In this document: positions 22,260 to 34,428 of the stretch, piece by piece
Layout: the number at the start of each line of letters is the position of its first letter
Position numbering within the stretch: position 1 is the stretch's first letter
Source of the DNA: Saccharum officinarum
Taxonomy: Eukaryota > Streptophyta > Magnoliopsida > Poales > Poaceae
DNA length: 64,000 nt
Reading direction: 5' to 3'
Assembly: GCA_020631735.1 (NCBI GenBank)
Contig: CM036160.1
Location: forward strand, 110,459,552 to 110,523,551
Notes under the pieces: generated by a model
The model's input: only the letters and a program-made list of their open reading frames with translations
Databases searched by the model: none
Told to the model about the DNA's origin: nothing
Position numbers and translations under genes: made by a program

Positions 22260-24480
22260 CATTGCGCATATAAAAAATGCTTCTGCGTGGTGCACGTACT
22301 AATCAACGATTAGTAGAGAGATAGACGATAGATGAGATGAGACGCTTGGGTCCAACAAATCCATCTGTTATTTACTCCTTTTAAGGAAGCAAGTGTGCTT
22401 CCTTTGGCTTATAAGATACTAATTGCATCGTCTACGTCAAAGCAGCTGTCGGCCTTCTCGCCTTACCCAAGAGGGAGAAAATATGCTGCAAATCACATAA
22501 AGATGCTGCAATTTGCCATATAAAAGTAGATGTAGATGTGATTTTGGCTTGGTTCAAGTATATGCGTGCAACACGAGCTCGTCTTTTATATTCGTGGAGG
22601 CGAAATGTATATTATCGTGTTGCACTGAAAAGTTCTTTCGTTGTTAGTTCTAGAGCTAGCCCGTCGTTTATAAATTTTGGTTTCCTGCGGTTTGCGCTGC
22701 CCCGGCAGTCTGCTGGCGTGCGATGCTGATCACGTCTTAAGTTTATTCTTTCACGCATGCATCTTAATTATGTCATTTAGCCATTCTTTCTTATCATTTT
22801 TAAATCTTGTAGTAGTACTGTACTATAGAGCAAAACTTTTTTTGTCCACAGACACTGTTCTTTTGTGGTATTGGTTGGTCTACACTCTACACCGTCAATG
22901 TTCAAATTTGCCCAACAATATTTAGGAAAGCATGTATCTTTACCCTTGGACACCGCAACCACTAAAATATTTATTTCTTAGTGTGTGAGAGAGAAAGATG
23001 GATGAATACAACAAATTGCTCCTGGGCTCAATTACATGGTGTGAGTGAATCCACTTTAATAGGACCTTAATAATATTCAAGGTGTCACTCTAGGACCTTG
23101 TCCTCTTCCTCCTCCGGGCTCCATCCATCTCCCTCGTCTCAACCTCCATTTGCCAACACCTCATTGCTTCCTTGCTCGTCGCCCCAGTTCACTCCTCTCC
23201 CTCTTTATCAGATGGGAAATAGCGGTCAGAGGGAGGGGGACAGGAGGAGCAGGAGGAGCAAATAAGGTTAGGTCTGTCTTGTTGACGTGGCTTCAGTCGG
23301 AATATGTAGTTGAGCCAGGTGTCAGGAGCAATTTGGTTTATTCACACACTCCGCTCTCTCCTATTACTGAAGAAATGAACATTTTGATAGTTGCGACAAC
23401 CAATGACAGAGGTACATGCTTTCATAATGGAACCGAGGTTGGCGGTGTGTATTAGCTAATAACATACAAGAACTGTGTTTATGAGCAATATTCGCCTACT
23501 ACAATTATTAGGGTATTATTAAATAAACTTAATATATACTGTAGCTTTTTTTTTTATCTCCCATGCATAAAGACATGTACGAGAACCTAAGTGAGTCTTG
23601 GATTAAAATTTTTACACTGATTAGCATTACAACGGCTACATGGAAATCCTAAATCCTGGGTAATTTTTGAAACTTGGAGCACACAAACTGGAGTGGAGGC
23701 TTTGGAGCATCACTCTCGTACACTCGTACTTCGCTTTCCTTTTAGCCCAATTTATATACGGAGATGACAGCTGCTTTTGGAATAGTAGTCGCGCACAAGG
23801 AGCCAAAGAAAGCAACACAAACCAGTAATTAACATCTGTCATGTCGTCTGCTTGTACGTAGATCAATCAACGGTCAACACAGGCATGCCACATGATCCTA
23901 CAAGCAGAAACCACCGGACCTTAAGAATGCAATAACAAAGATGGTGTAAAATAGATTTATCAATTCCTATCAATCAATATATAATGCTCGCAAGAACTGG
24001 CTAACCACAGCCTTTTCAAATCTCACAGCAGGACGATATTGTACGGTACATACTACATGAGCACTGGATGCTAGATGATACCGTACATAAGTTTGGTCGA
24101 CTTGCACCGTGTAAATTTTTCCTCTGCAATTTATCCTATCTATTCGAGCACCTTTAATAAAGAGATATATAACATGTAAAGAAGAAGAAAATTACGCTTG
24201 GACGGATACAGACGAATTTCACCAGACAAGAGACAAAGATAGGTTGAAAAGGATGGTAGCCTAGGAAGAGAGCAGGAAGTTTCATGGTGGGAGCGACCTT
24301 TACCTTATTTTATTTTTGTGCCACGACCATGGTGACCTACTAACCTAGCTGTAGTGCTATACCCTCCAAAATGTTGCTTCGCGGTCCCTTTCACCTCCTG
24401 CTCCTCCGGACGTGTTAGCTTGGGTGGCTATAGATTTTTTTTTCATTTAAGAAGATATAAATATATATCTCAAGGACTTT
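22260..24480. other. No supported gene
   Basis: Anonymous AT-rich sequence with only short ORFs on either strand and no recognised repeats or domains. Confidence 0.5.
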
Positions 24481-24482
24481 TA

Positions 24483-24602
24483 GACCCTGTTCGCTGGTCT
24501 CACGAGCCGTACTGTTTCAGTGAAGTAATAGTATTTTTCTTTCATAATAAATCAGCGAACAGTATTTTCAGCCATGGCTTTTCAGCGAAGCGAACAAGGC
24601 TT
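24483..24602. mobile_element. Short MITE with CCTGTTCGCT / AGCGAACAAGG ends
   Basis: About 120 bp. The left end CCCTGTTCGCTGG is the inverse of the right end CAGCGAAGCGAACAAGG. A related end (CCCATTCGCTTGGCTTCCAA) begins near 24867, and another pair lies near 42018-42135. No target duplication is clear. Confidence 0.5.
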
Positions 24603-25247
24603 TAGAATCAAGTCTGTCCCCTTGTGCCAAATTAAAGCAGACCCGGTAACACTATTTATAATTATAAATTTTTTATTTTATACACAAATTCTTTTGATAG
24701 TTTACATGAAAAAATATGCACCTACTAACGTGAGACAATGTACGGCATAAATGAAGGGAATAGATAAAGCTCTCAGCAAGCACAATTTAACCTTTGCTTT
24801 GAGTCTGAGTACTGTCCTACCTTTTCGTTGCCACGGCCTAGGTCTAGCTTCGTTAAGGGTGTAAAACTAACGTCCCATTCGCTTGGCTTCCAAGCCTGTT
24901 TGCTGATTTACGATGAGAGAAAAACACTGCTGATTAGCTGGCAGAGTCGGCTGATAAACTCAAGTGAACCGGACGTAAAATTGCCAAAGTTAGGCAAAAA
25001 GTTGACTCATGACAAATTACTTGACGTAAGGTTATTGCAGTCACACCTTTGACAACTTGAAGAAGTCGAACGAACACTTGTCTGAAGTCTGAACCACATG
25101 TAATGGTAATATACTGCCAATACTAGATAAAAAACGTTTCGTAAAATAAAAAATGGTTTAAAAATGCATGGTTATTGGTAATAGTCGCCTGATCTGCCGC
25201 AGTAATCTGCTGAGCCGTCCCATCAAACAGCAACACACGACACCTAA

Positions 25248-25489
25248 GGGCCGGTTTAGTTGTGAAAATTTTGGTAAAATGGCACGGTAGCACTTTTCGT
25301 TGTTATTTGATAAATAGTATCTAATTATGGTCTAATTAGGCTTAAAAGATTCATCTCGTCTATTTCGTCTAAACTGTGTAATTAGTTTTATTTTTTATTT
25401 ATATTTAATGCTTCGTGCATGCGTCCAAAGATTTGATGTGACGGAAAATCTTGAAAAATTTGGCAAAATGAAATGGAACAAACAGTGCC
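25248..25489. mobile_element. Harbinger-type MITE upstream of the JAZ gene
   Basis: Starts GGGCCGGTTTAGT and ends with AACAGTGCC, flanked by TAA at 25245-25247 and 25490-25492. The interior has the words found in the copies at 30.4, 49.8 and 50.2 kb (CATTTAATGCTTCGTGCATG, CTGTGTAATTAGTTT). It lies about 0.65 kb upstream of the JAZ start. Confidence 0.7.
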
Positions 25490-25764
25490 TAAAGGGTCTA
25501 GTCAAAGCGAGCGAGGCCGGCCCAACCCACCCAGCAGCAACTCGGGTTACCGAGCAGTCCAATCGACCCGTCCATCGGCGCGGCCCACCCGCGATCACGA
25601 GGCCACCACCGCGCGCGCGCACGCACGAGAGCGCGCACATGGGCGCGCGGGACCCACCAGTGCCGTCGGAAGCGAGCGCTCGGCGGACGCAACGTCCCAA
25701 AAGGAAAACCTTTTTTCCTCTCCACCTCCTGCCCTCTCCTGTCCTGTCCCTTCCCCACACGAAG

Positions 25765-25770
25765 CACGTG
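25765..25770. promoter_or_regulatory. G-box CACGTG upstream of JAZ
   Basis: A palindromic CACGTG lies 376 bp upstream of the JAZ start codon. G-boxes are bound by MYC2-type bHLH factors, which activate JAZ genes during jasmonate response. This gives a plausible negative-feedback site (inference from position and motif only). Confidence 0.5.
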
Positions 25771-25947
25771 CGCGTTTTTCTCTCGAAGCATTCATGGCGG
25801 GCCCCGCCCCCCACGCCATTAAATTAAATAATTAAATAAAATTACTCGCCCTCCCTCCTCCGCCAGCGAAGACGAGGATAAACAATTTCGAGCAATCGAT
25901 TCCCGTGGGCTTTTAATCGCGGGATTTGTGTGGAAACCGCGGGGTCC

Positions 25948-25955
25948 TTTATAAG
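25948..25955 (+). promoter_or_regulatory. Candidate TATA box of the JAZ gene
   Basis: TTTATAAG lies about 190 bp upstream of the ATG in otherwise GC-rich sequence. It is the only TATA-like word between the G-box and the start codon that sits at a sensible distance for a ~160-nt leader. Confidence 0.45.
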
Positions 25956-26145
25956 CGCGTGGGGGCGCGGCGTGCTCACACGAGGCCCGCGCTCACGAGC
26001 CAGAGAGAGAAGGGAGGCTAACCACCGCAGCAGCTGCGACCTGCGAGTGCGAGGAGTAGCGCACCACCGTCGTGGGCGGAGGAGTTGGAGCCGGCGGCGC
26101 GGAGATTTGCTTGCCCGGCTGGGGCTGGAGGTGAGACAACCGGCG

Positions 26146-27860
26146 ATGGCGGCGTCCGCGAGACCAGGGGAGAGGGCGACCAGCTTCGCCGTCGCGTGCA
26201 GCCTCCTCAGCCGCTTCGTCCGCCAGAACGGCGCCGCGGCCGCCGAGCTAGGCCTCGGGATCAAAGGTGAGCACCGGAATCCCACCGGGTCTGCCTTGTC
26301 GAGACCGGGCTCCTTCTGGGTGTGGGGAGGGAGGTTTCCAAATCTGGGGGGTCCAGTTTCGGTTCCTGTGGGGGGCGTGTTGTGAGATCTGGGCGGGGCC
26401 TTGGTTATCCGGTTTGGAAACCTCGTTTTCGGGCTTCGAATTTCGCACTCCCTTATCTGTTTTTTCCCCCTCAGGTGAGGTTGAGCCGCAGAGGACGCCG
26501 GCGACAATTAGCTTGCTCCCCGGAGCGAAGGGCGAGGAGGCCGAGAGGAGGAAGGAGACCATGGAGCTGTTCCCGCAGAGCGCCGGGTTCGGCGTCAAGG
26601 ACGGTGCTGCTCCTAGGTGCGTACTACTGCTTTTCATCATTCGTAAATCCATTTCGATTCTGGTTCGCGCGACAGTTGTTTGGTAGTAGTGGAACTCGAA
26701 CCTAGCTGTGTTCATAGGTCTCATGGACAAAAGGCCAAGCGATTTGACTTTGGAAACATAGTAATCTGAGTTTAGTGAGTGTTCATAGGTGAAACATGTT
26801 ATAAGGTGGTCTGAAATCTAGTTGACCCGGATGGTAAATGACAGACCCGTGTGTATAGCATCCTTGTAGTTCGGTTTCTGTTGATATTCCCTGGTCAAAA
26901 CTGCACTATATCTTTGTAGGAGTAGTCTTTAAGTGTCTTCCGCAAGAAGCAACACAGCGTTTCCTTTTATCAGGCAAAGCAACCGACATGCTCAGAGTTG
27001 TTTAGATTGTACCTAATGTTTATCATTAACTACCTTGCTGGTAACAACCTAGGAGGGGTTAATCTGAGATGGAACCCTGCCATCCATGTGAGATAAGGTC
27101 TTTTAACCAAGAAAGGAAAAGAGAGTCAACAATCGATTTGCTAAGCTGAAGTAGTGTTCTACAAGCACCGTTGTTCTCAGTGTTCCTTCTTTGTAATATT
27201 TGTCAGGGAGCAAGAAAATAAAGAGAAGCCTAAGCAGCTCACAATCTTCTATGGCGGGAAGGTGCTGGTGTTTGATGATTTCCCTGCCGACAAGGCAAAG
27301 GACCTGATGCAGCTTGCCAGCAAGGGCAGCCCTGTGGTACAGAACGTTGTTTTGCCTCAACCTCCTGCGCCTGCTGCTGTCACCGACAAGGCCGTGCCGG
27401 CCCCGGTCATCAGCTTGTCTGCTGCTCAGGCTGATGCTAAGAAGCCTGCTCGCACAAATGCTTCTGGTAAATACTCTTCCCTCTGTTTCTGTTCTTACTT
27501 AGTTGAAGTTTAAAATAATGATTGGTGAACTTTGTTATTTGCCGATTATTGATCGAAACATGTCTTTTTCTTTTGTAGATATGCCCATTATGAGGAAGGC
27601 CTCTCTTCACCGCTTCCTTGAGAAGAGAAAGGATCGGTAAGTTGTGGTTGCTGTGATTGTTATTTCAGTATGGCGATTTCTTTTTCTTTTCAGTGTTGCA
27701 TTTGGAACTAATTTGTGCCCTTTTGTTCTTCTTCAGTCTCAATGCAAAGACACCATATCAACCTTCTTCAGATGCAGCACCAGTCAAGAAGGAGCCTGAG
27801 AGCCAGGCATGGCTTGGATTAGGACCGAATGCCGTGAAGTCCAACCTGAGCCTGAGTTAG
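26146..27860 (+). CDS. JAZ: JAZ (TIFY10-like) jasmonate ZIM-domain repressor
   Basis: JAZ proteins hold MYC-type activators silent in the nucleus and are degraded through COI1 when jasmonoyl-isoleucine appears. Exons: 26146-26266, 26475-26616, 27207-27466, 27579-27636, 27737-27860. All junctions are GT-AG and in phase, giving 234 residues, normal for the family. The N-terminus is MAASARPGERATSFAVACSL. The ZIM domain lies at ~98-127 with TIFYGGKVLVFDDFPADKAK. The Jas motif at ~177-202 reads PIMRKASLHRFLEKRKDR, then LNAKTPYQ, with the X5PY end intact. The C-terminus reads NLSLS, faintly like an EAR motif. The last intron splits the Jas motif after KDR, the position known to allow dominant splice variants in this family. 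The N-terminal and internal sequence best fit the TIFY10 clade, but the exact orthologue is not fixed. A G-box lies upstream. Confidence 0.95.
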
Positions 27861-29200
27861 TACACAACAACACAGCCAAATAAGACGGCACAGCAACCTC
27901 ACCGAGCCTTTGCAGAATGATATGAGATTTGCTTTGCCACTAGATCGAGTACCGAAACCATAAATATTCTCTCGTTATCGTGTTTTAGTGTTTTGTTTAG
28001 GTTGTGGTTCTACGCCCTCTTGTCACATAGTTCTGGATGTAAAGAAAAGTAGGCGGTCATGGCCATCACCGGGAGTCCGAGAGAAGTTTTTTGGGGGTGT
28101 TTAACACACGGCGACTCTGAATTGGCCATGCTAAGGAAAATGATAGTGCAAAGAGAAGTATATGTATTTTCTAAAAGCCAGATCGTTTGGCTCTAGCCTT
28201 GATGTATGCAGAACAAGTGATTGTAATGGATCCTGAGTATCCTCATTGTATTGTTGTTTTCTGATCACATGGCTTCGCAAACCCAGGTTTGTTTGGATTC
28301 TTGTTGTGTTCCTGCTGCTGCAAATCTTTGGTAGTTTATGGTAATAACTGGAGCAATCTAGGTTGTAAAACTACAACCAATTCATGAGAATCTGTCTCTG
28401 TTTCTTGCTTGCGCCTCCAACTATATAGTTTGCTGCCAAAAAAAGAACATATTACCCACACAATCGATCCGTGCAACATTTGAGTCTGTAAAGAAAGTGA
28501 ACTTGATATGACTTATGAGACAGTTTTACCTTCTTGATTCACCTAATAATCATGCAGATAGATACAGTCATAGAAGGCATCACATGAGTCAGAGAGGCGG
28601 TAGGTTGAGTGGCGTTGTCCGGTTGAAGATAGAGGGCCATAGCTGACTGCTGAGGAGGGTAGGGAGGAGGAAGATGCATACACGGGCACGACTTGTCCCT
28701 GATGCCAGATTCTTTAATCAAAAGGCAGGAGCACCGATGGAGATGGAGCACATGTGAGAAATAGGGAGGACGGATTCTTCCTCTTCCTCTTCCTCTTCCT
28801 CTTCCTGACACCTAACGCAACGCGTTGGAATAATACTACGTATATAAGAATACTCCAGGTCTCCAATACAATACTCTACGGAAGAAGAAGAAGAAAAGGC
28901 AGCGGCAAGTTGTTTGGAAACTGCTTGTGGGGACGAAAAAGCCCGGGGGACGGGCACGCGACCCCACCTCGCCGGCCCAACTTGCTGCTGCCACTGCCCA
29001 CTGCCAGCCATCGACTTGTTCGTTCCTAGTAGCAGGACTTGAGAGTTCAGAGCCCTTTCGCTCGCTGCTGCTGTTGGTTTTTCAAACCTTTTTCTCCAGC
29101 TTTTGATTGTTTCTTGTGGAAAGTTTCTGCTCCTTCCATCATTGGTTCTTTGACCGAATTTCGTCAAAAAAAGGTTCCGCGACCGCGAGTGAGCTGAGGT
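27861..29200. other. JAZ 3' region and anonymous sequence
   Basis: 27861 to about 28300 is the likely JAZ 3' UTR and polyadenylation region (T-rich). A (TTCCTC)n hexamer microsatellite lies at about 28772-28806. No further gene is supported up to 29200. Confidence 0.5.
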
Positions 29201-29201
29201 C

Positions 29202-29299
29202 TACTCACTCCGTCCGTTCCATCGAAAGTGTCGTTGAAAAAACGTACCTCCTCACAACCACGTTTCCCGAGTGACACTTTTAATGGGACGGAGGGAGTA
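29202..29299. mobile_element. Very short Stowaway MITE
   Basis: 98 bp from TACTCACTCCGTCC to GGGACGGAGGGAGTA, an almost perfect foldback with little interior left. It is a minimal member of the TACTCCCTCCGTCC family. Confidence 0.75.
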
Positions 29300-29379
29300 C
29301 ACGAATAAATCTAAAACCATTGCATATAATATAAATAGTTCAGGGATTCAGACAAGTGCAGTAAACAACTCCTGCTAAG

Positions 29380-30055
29380 TAGCCCTGGGCGTTCGGTTCT
29401 TCGGTTCGGTTCGGTTCGGTTCGGTTCCTCGGTTCCCCCGCTAATTCGGTTCCAGCAGAACAAGGAACCGATCGGTTCCTGAGAAATCTTGGAACCGAGG
29501 TAATTCGGTTTCGGTTCCTTCGGTTCGGTTTCGGTTCTAACCGAAGGAACCGAAATTTTCAGGAACTTAAAAAATAGCTCATTCAATTAAAAATTTCAGC
29601 AGCATTTTGCCTCATTTTCATGCACTCAACAGGGACATTTTAAGAGCAATGCATCATAATAAACAGTACCACACAATATGATTGTTCTCTCAAATGCTAA
29701 GGAAAATAAATAACAATTCTCAAAGACTCAAACAACAAACAGTAATGAAATGAAACATGCAGCCTCCACTCCAGGCTCTAGCCGTACAACACACTAGCAC
29801 ACAGCCACACACACACTTATTCAAGTTTCAAGCATAGATGAAGTCATGATTATGAAGAGGAATAAGAAAACAAGTTCGGTTCCTGCGGGTTAATTCGGTT
29901 AACCGAACCCTGGAACCGAATTGACCCAGGTTATTTCGGTTCCTGGATTTTTGGAACCGAATTAGGAACCGAAACCGATCGGTTCGGTTTTTTCGGTTCG
30001 GTTCTCGGTTTTTTCGGTTCGGTTCTCGGTTTTCGGTTTTTCGTGCCCAGGGCTA
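29380..30055. mobile_element. Non-autonomous hAT element with TAGCCCTGGGC termini
   Basis: Perfect 11-bp inverted termini TAGCCCTGGGC at both ends and exact 8-bp flanking duplications CTGCTAAG (29372-29379 and 30056-30063). Dense arrays of GGTTCGGTTC (and complement) fill both subterminal regions. The 676-bp interior is non-coding. Confidence 0.92.
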
Positions 30056-30374
30056 CTGCTAAGCGTGCATGTGCTGTGTTGGGGGTTGGCTTGTGTGTCA
30101 CTCGTTTCTTTGCGTGACGGGCATGACCAACAAAACCAAAACCATGCAATGCAAAAAGTCGTCGAGAAAGGAAGAGCCATGTGCGGGTTTGTCCATAAGC
30201 CAAGCTTTTTTTTTTCGATTTCTTTGTGGAAAAAGAAAAAAAAACTTCGTACCGTCCGCTGGTCCAGGGGACATGGTGCCCTTGTTTTCAGGATGGGACG
30301 GGAGCGTTCTTGGTCGTACTGAGTACCAGTAGTGGCCCCATGCCCCCATCCAATAGCAATGGCAATCTGAGTAG

Positions 30375-30610
30375 GGGCATGTTTAGTTCCCTAAATTTAG
30401 GTCCAAAATTCACTATAAAAAAGAAGATTTCTTGTGACATTAAAATATCGGCACATGTATGAAGTACTAAATGTAGATGAAATCAAAAACTAATTACACA
30501 GTTTTGTTGTACTTTACGAAACAAATATTTTAAGTCTAATTAATCAATGTTTGGACAATTATTACTAAATAAAAACAAAAATACTACGATGTCAAACAGT
30601 GATCAAGGCC
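30375..30610. mobile_element. MITE of the GGCC..GTTTAG family
   Basis: Begins GGCATGTTTAGTTCCC and ends GATCAAGGCC. It shares AAATGTAGATGAAATCAAAAACTAATT-type interior words with the copies at 49.8 and 50.2 kb. The termini are eroded and the target duplication is unclear. Confidence 0.6.
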
Positions 30611-31300
30611 GGTCAATTCACGACGCGAAGGCACGAAACGGGGCTGCATCTGCGTGCCTCCACTGCATCGCTTTGGACGGACCTGGACCAGTACTGTGTG
30701 AGGAATGAGCCATCCGATCCAATCTTTGGTCCCCGAAACCTACCGAACGAGCTGGTACCGAACATGCACGCCTGTCATTGCCTCGTAAGCAGCACAAGTT
30801 GTGGCCAAGTTGTGCAGTACTCCGTATAGGTAACCCTCACTGTTCCATGGCAAATTCTCTGAAAAGATTCAAATTCGTAGTTTCATTTTCATATGCGTTG
30901 TAAGTTTGAAACAGAGGTTTTGCTGGGCAAATATTTTCATCACGGACCGAGGTCCGCTCCCCTCCGTTGGAAACAGTCGCCCATGGACCGTGAACGGGGA
31001 CGGGGACCGGGAGCTTTTGACGCCGAGGGAGGCGCGCCAAATTTAAAACTTTTGTCATGTCGCGTGGTCAATGGACATATAGTCGTCCGACACGGGGTTG
31101 TAAACTACTGCTACTCCATTGAAGAATTCTCAGTAGTGCTAGCAGTTAGCTTTTGGGAGCGGAGCATGGGGGCACGACGCCACGACCGCACGGCACGATG
31201 GGTAACCAACATGCGTGCATGGGCAGCACGCAGGAATATCTCGGTTTCTTGGCATCGGCCGGCGGGCCGGCATCTTTCCAGTTCGCTACTACTCTAGTAT
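30611..31300. other. No supported gene
   Basis: Anonymous sequence. Short ORFs have no recognisable domain. Confidence 0.5.
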
Positions 31301-31301
31301 A

Positions 31302-31557
31302 CTACTCCGTCCAAAAAAAATGTCACCGTAAGAGTAGTGCTAGTCAAATTTTCTCAACTTTAACTAGGTTTATAGAAAATACGTACAACATTTATATCTC
31401 TAAAAAGTATATTATGAAAATATATTCAATGATTTACCTGATAGTACTAATTATATATCATAAATATTAATATTTTATTAAATATATTTAATCAAAGTTA
31501 AAAGTTGCTGACTTTTTAGGAAGCGGAAATAACTCTTTTTTAGGACGGAGAGAGTAG
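31302..31557. mobile_element. Stowaway MITE
   Basis: Left end CTACTCCGTCC, right end GGACGGAGAGAGTAG, AT-rich interior with AAATACGTACAACATTTATA-like words. Flanked by TA. Confidence 0.75.
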
Positions 31558-31790
31558 TTTATAGGATTATCATCCCTTTTCTTGTTCAGGTTCAGGTCCA
31601 TTTCAGCACATGGAGATTGTTTAAACAAAGAGGGGAGTAGTAGTCGGTCGACGTGTGGGGTTCCGGGTTCATCCTCCTGCCGGCGAGTGGCGACCTTCTG
31701 ATACACAGCTTCAACTTTCGATGGAGTCTGGCATGCGCCAACAACAGCTCCATGGCTCCATAGTCTACTTCGTATATTCTTTTACGTGAT

Positions 31791-32017
31791 TACTCGCTCC
31801 GTATCTGTCTTTCTCGCTTTCCAAAAAATAACTTTGATTAATTTTATATAAAAAATATTAATATTTATGATGTATAGTTGATATCATTAGATAGATCTTT
31901 AAATCTAGTTTTTAATAAATTTATTTAGAGATACAAATATTATACGTATTTTCTACAAATCTAATTAAAATTATAATAAAAAATAAAAACGACAAATAAT
32001 AAGGGACGAAAGGAGTA
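31791..32017. mobile_element. Stowaway MITE
   Basis: Left end TACTCGCTCCGTATC, right end GGGACGAAAGGAGTA. The interior is a diverged, oppositely oriented relative of the copy at 31302-31557. Confidence 0.7.
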
Positions 32018-32129
32018 CGTGTCAAGGACGAGATGCATCCCAAAATGTGTTCTCTATATTAATATATTATGTCGGAGCTGTGCTGCAATGCAACGTGGGG
32101 TTGCTAGATGAGCAATATACATAATATAA

Positions 32130-33490
32130 TATTAAATCCGTTCCAAACTATAGTTCTTTTGACTTTTTTTACCCCAAATATCACTTATTTTGTTATGGCT
32201 TGCTTTATTAACCAAAGTTCTTCGAGAATGACTTAAATTTGATTATGCTTGTACAAACTTTTTTGAATAAAACAAGCTGTTAAACTTGAGGTAAAAAAAG
32301 TTAAATGAATTATAATTTGAAACTTATATAGCAGTAGTACGGAGTACTTCCTATATAGTGCAAGTTCAGTACAATGTCACTGTGTGGGCACGGGGGTGCA
32401 TGCACTTGCACGCACTGTGGTCTGCCGTGTGCAGTGCAGACAGGGACAAGCTACGCCGCACATGGCGGGCATTCAGCTCAAGCGTCCGCGCGCCGTCGTC
32501 TCGTCGTGGGCCGCCACCGTTCGTGCCCTCGTCATGCCCCTTGCCAGTTTGCCTGCCGTGCGGTCCAAAACTTCAAACCGCACGGCGCGTCGTGACGGAA
32601 CCGTGCTTCCGGACTCCATCCGGAGATCCAACCGGCTCCCGGAGCTTCCAGCAAATGATACGGAGTACTCCACGTGTCCCTAGCAAGCATGCATGGAAAT
32701 TCCTGGGTGAAGCAAAGAAAAAAAAATAGGGTTTGACATTGTGCTTACATTTTTATTAGTAGATTTAAGTTTGTTAACAAAGATGCATGTACTTTCACTG
32801 TGCACGGCGTGTGGTTTCTTAGTCGACGACCTAGAAGGCACACATGCATGTCTATCAATTCCATTACAATCCATGTCGTCGCCGTGGTCCAACCAACCGT
32901 TGTAATTTAAGGCTTGTTTGGGTGTAGTAGGATTTGCATTAATCTATGTGTGTTGGTGTGGATAAATCCGACTACATTCAAATAAGGCCTTAACGCACGC
33001 TGGCGTCAAGGGTCCCGGTCCTAGCTCATTTCGTTCTAAATTGTAAACTATTTTGATTTTTTGTAATTACATAGTATAGATATATAACATCAACTATATA
33101 CACACATAATAAATATAACATCAACTATATATACACACATAATAATAAATAAACTAAAACAACAACTTTTTTTTTTAGAATTTAGAAGGCAGGAAGTACG
33201 TTGTCTCAACTTTTTCTGCACGCCTGCACTACTCTTTGCTTCCTCCCTGCTCGTCCATGGTATCCTGCCGTGGTTTGCTGCAGTAGGCACAGGCGTGTCG
33301 TCGTGTAATAAACGGAAAGATTCAGCACCGGCGGCCCTGAGAACGTTCCGTGCACCGTGGATATGGCTCCTCAGCTGAGCGAGAGCTGAGCCTGGGAGGC
33401 TGGGACCGTGGCCATGGGGCGTGGGACGTCGTTCGGGACCGCCACCGGCTGCACTTCCATGCGTGCCGCCGCCCGTCGTGCCGATCGCGC
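32130..33490. other. No supported gene; a third Stowaway-like end pair and a small GGCTTGTTTGGGTGTAG MITE fragment
   Basis: 32130-32350 begins AAATCCGTTCCAAACTATAG and ends near GTAGTACGGAGTA with inverted interior words, so it is a decayed Stowaway. 32917-32992 starts GGCTTGTTTGGGTGTAG and ends AAATAAGGCCTTAA. Long overlapping ORFs at 32358-32729 lie in GC-rich sequence without domain features. Confidence 0.45.
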
Positions 33491-33491
33491 C

Positions 33492-34025
33492 CAGAGATGG
33501 CAACGGTACCCGAAACCCGAGTACCCGACAGGTATTATCCGATAAAGAGGCGGGTATGGGATGAATTTTCTACCCGTGGGTACGTTATTGGGCAAAATCC
33601 TATACCCATCGGGTATGGCGGGTGCGGGTGTATACTACCCATACCCGCGGGTAAGACATACCCGTAAAAATAACTAACCAACCTCAGTTATTTTAGGGCA
33701 TATAAGTCATGAATTTGGCCCATTGAGACATCCACTATATTTCTAGTAGATTGCCTTTGTTGTAATGATGCTAATAATGTTTGTTAGCATATTTATAACT
33801 TGTTGGAAGCTTAGAATGATTTATTTTTGTATGTGACTATTTGATATTTTTAGGTATATCGGGTACGGGTTACCCGTCGGGTGAGAATTACCCGGCGGGT
33901 ATGGGTATGAAACTATTTTTTTACCCGTATACGGGTACGGGTAACCCAACGGGTAAGATTTTGCGGGTGCAGGTATGAATACGGGTGAGCACTACCCGTC
34001 GGATACGTACCCGTTGCCATCTCTA
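33492..34025. mobile_element. Non-autonomous hAT element with ACCCG repeats, copy 1
   Basis: Termini CAGAGATGGCAACGG and CCGTTGCCATCTCTA, flanked by ATCGCGCC at 33484-33491 and 34026-34033. Many TACCCG/CGGGTA words crowd both ends. The ~180-bp AT-rich centre is homologous, in inverse orientation, to the copy at 40970-41532. Confidence 0.92.
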
Positions 34026-34428
34026 ATCGCGCCTAGCGCGCACCGCAGTCGCCGCGCTCCCGTCCACGAGGCCGAAATGGTGGCCTCTTGTCACACGGCC
34101 ACCGTTGCCTTTGTTTGCTCGGTCGGGCCTGGATCTGGGCTGGCCCGCCAAACTATAAGAGAATGGCCGGCCCCGCAAACGGGAGTGCCTTCCTTCTTTC
34201 CTTTTTTTTCTTTTGTTTTTTTCTTCCTTTGTTAGCCAAACGCACGCACGCACGCTAGACTCGGTCACGGGCACATGTGACTGTGTGAGTGTTTTTCTGC
34301 CTTGGGTGGTAGCTAGAGAACCCCACCACTTCTGAGGCTCCTCTCATCTTGCATTCTTTGATTTTTTTTGTGGCAAAAATTAAAACTAAAGATTAACATC
34401 AGTCAACAATGCTGAACTATGAGTTGCT

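Noticed and set aside
25395..25835. Several 75-139-codon ORFs upstream of the JAZ gene
   Set aside because: Both strands and several frames are open through the GC-rich promoter region, and part is MITE sequence. No conserved motif.
25842..26730. Minus-strand ORFs across JAZ exons 1 and 2
   Set aside because: Antisense shadows of the JAZ exons and first intron.
29301..30203. TEPKEP/TENRTEK-type repetitive ORFs
   Set aside because: They translate the GGTTCGGTTC arrays of the hAT element and are not a protein gene.
33492..34025. CRISPR-like appearance of the ACCCG repeats
   Set aside because: The repeats are short, irregular and without unique spacers, and they lie in the ends of a DNA transposon in a eukaryotic genome.
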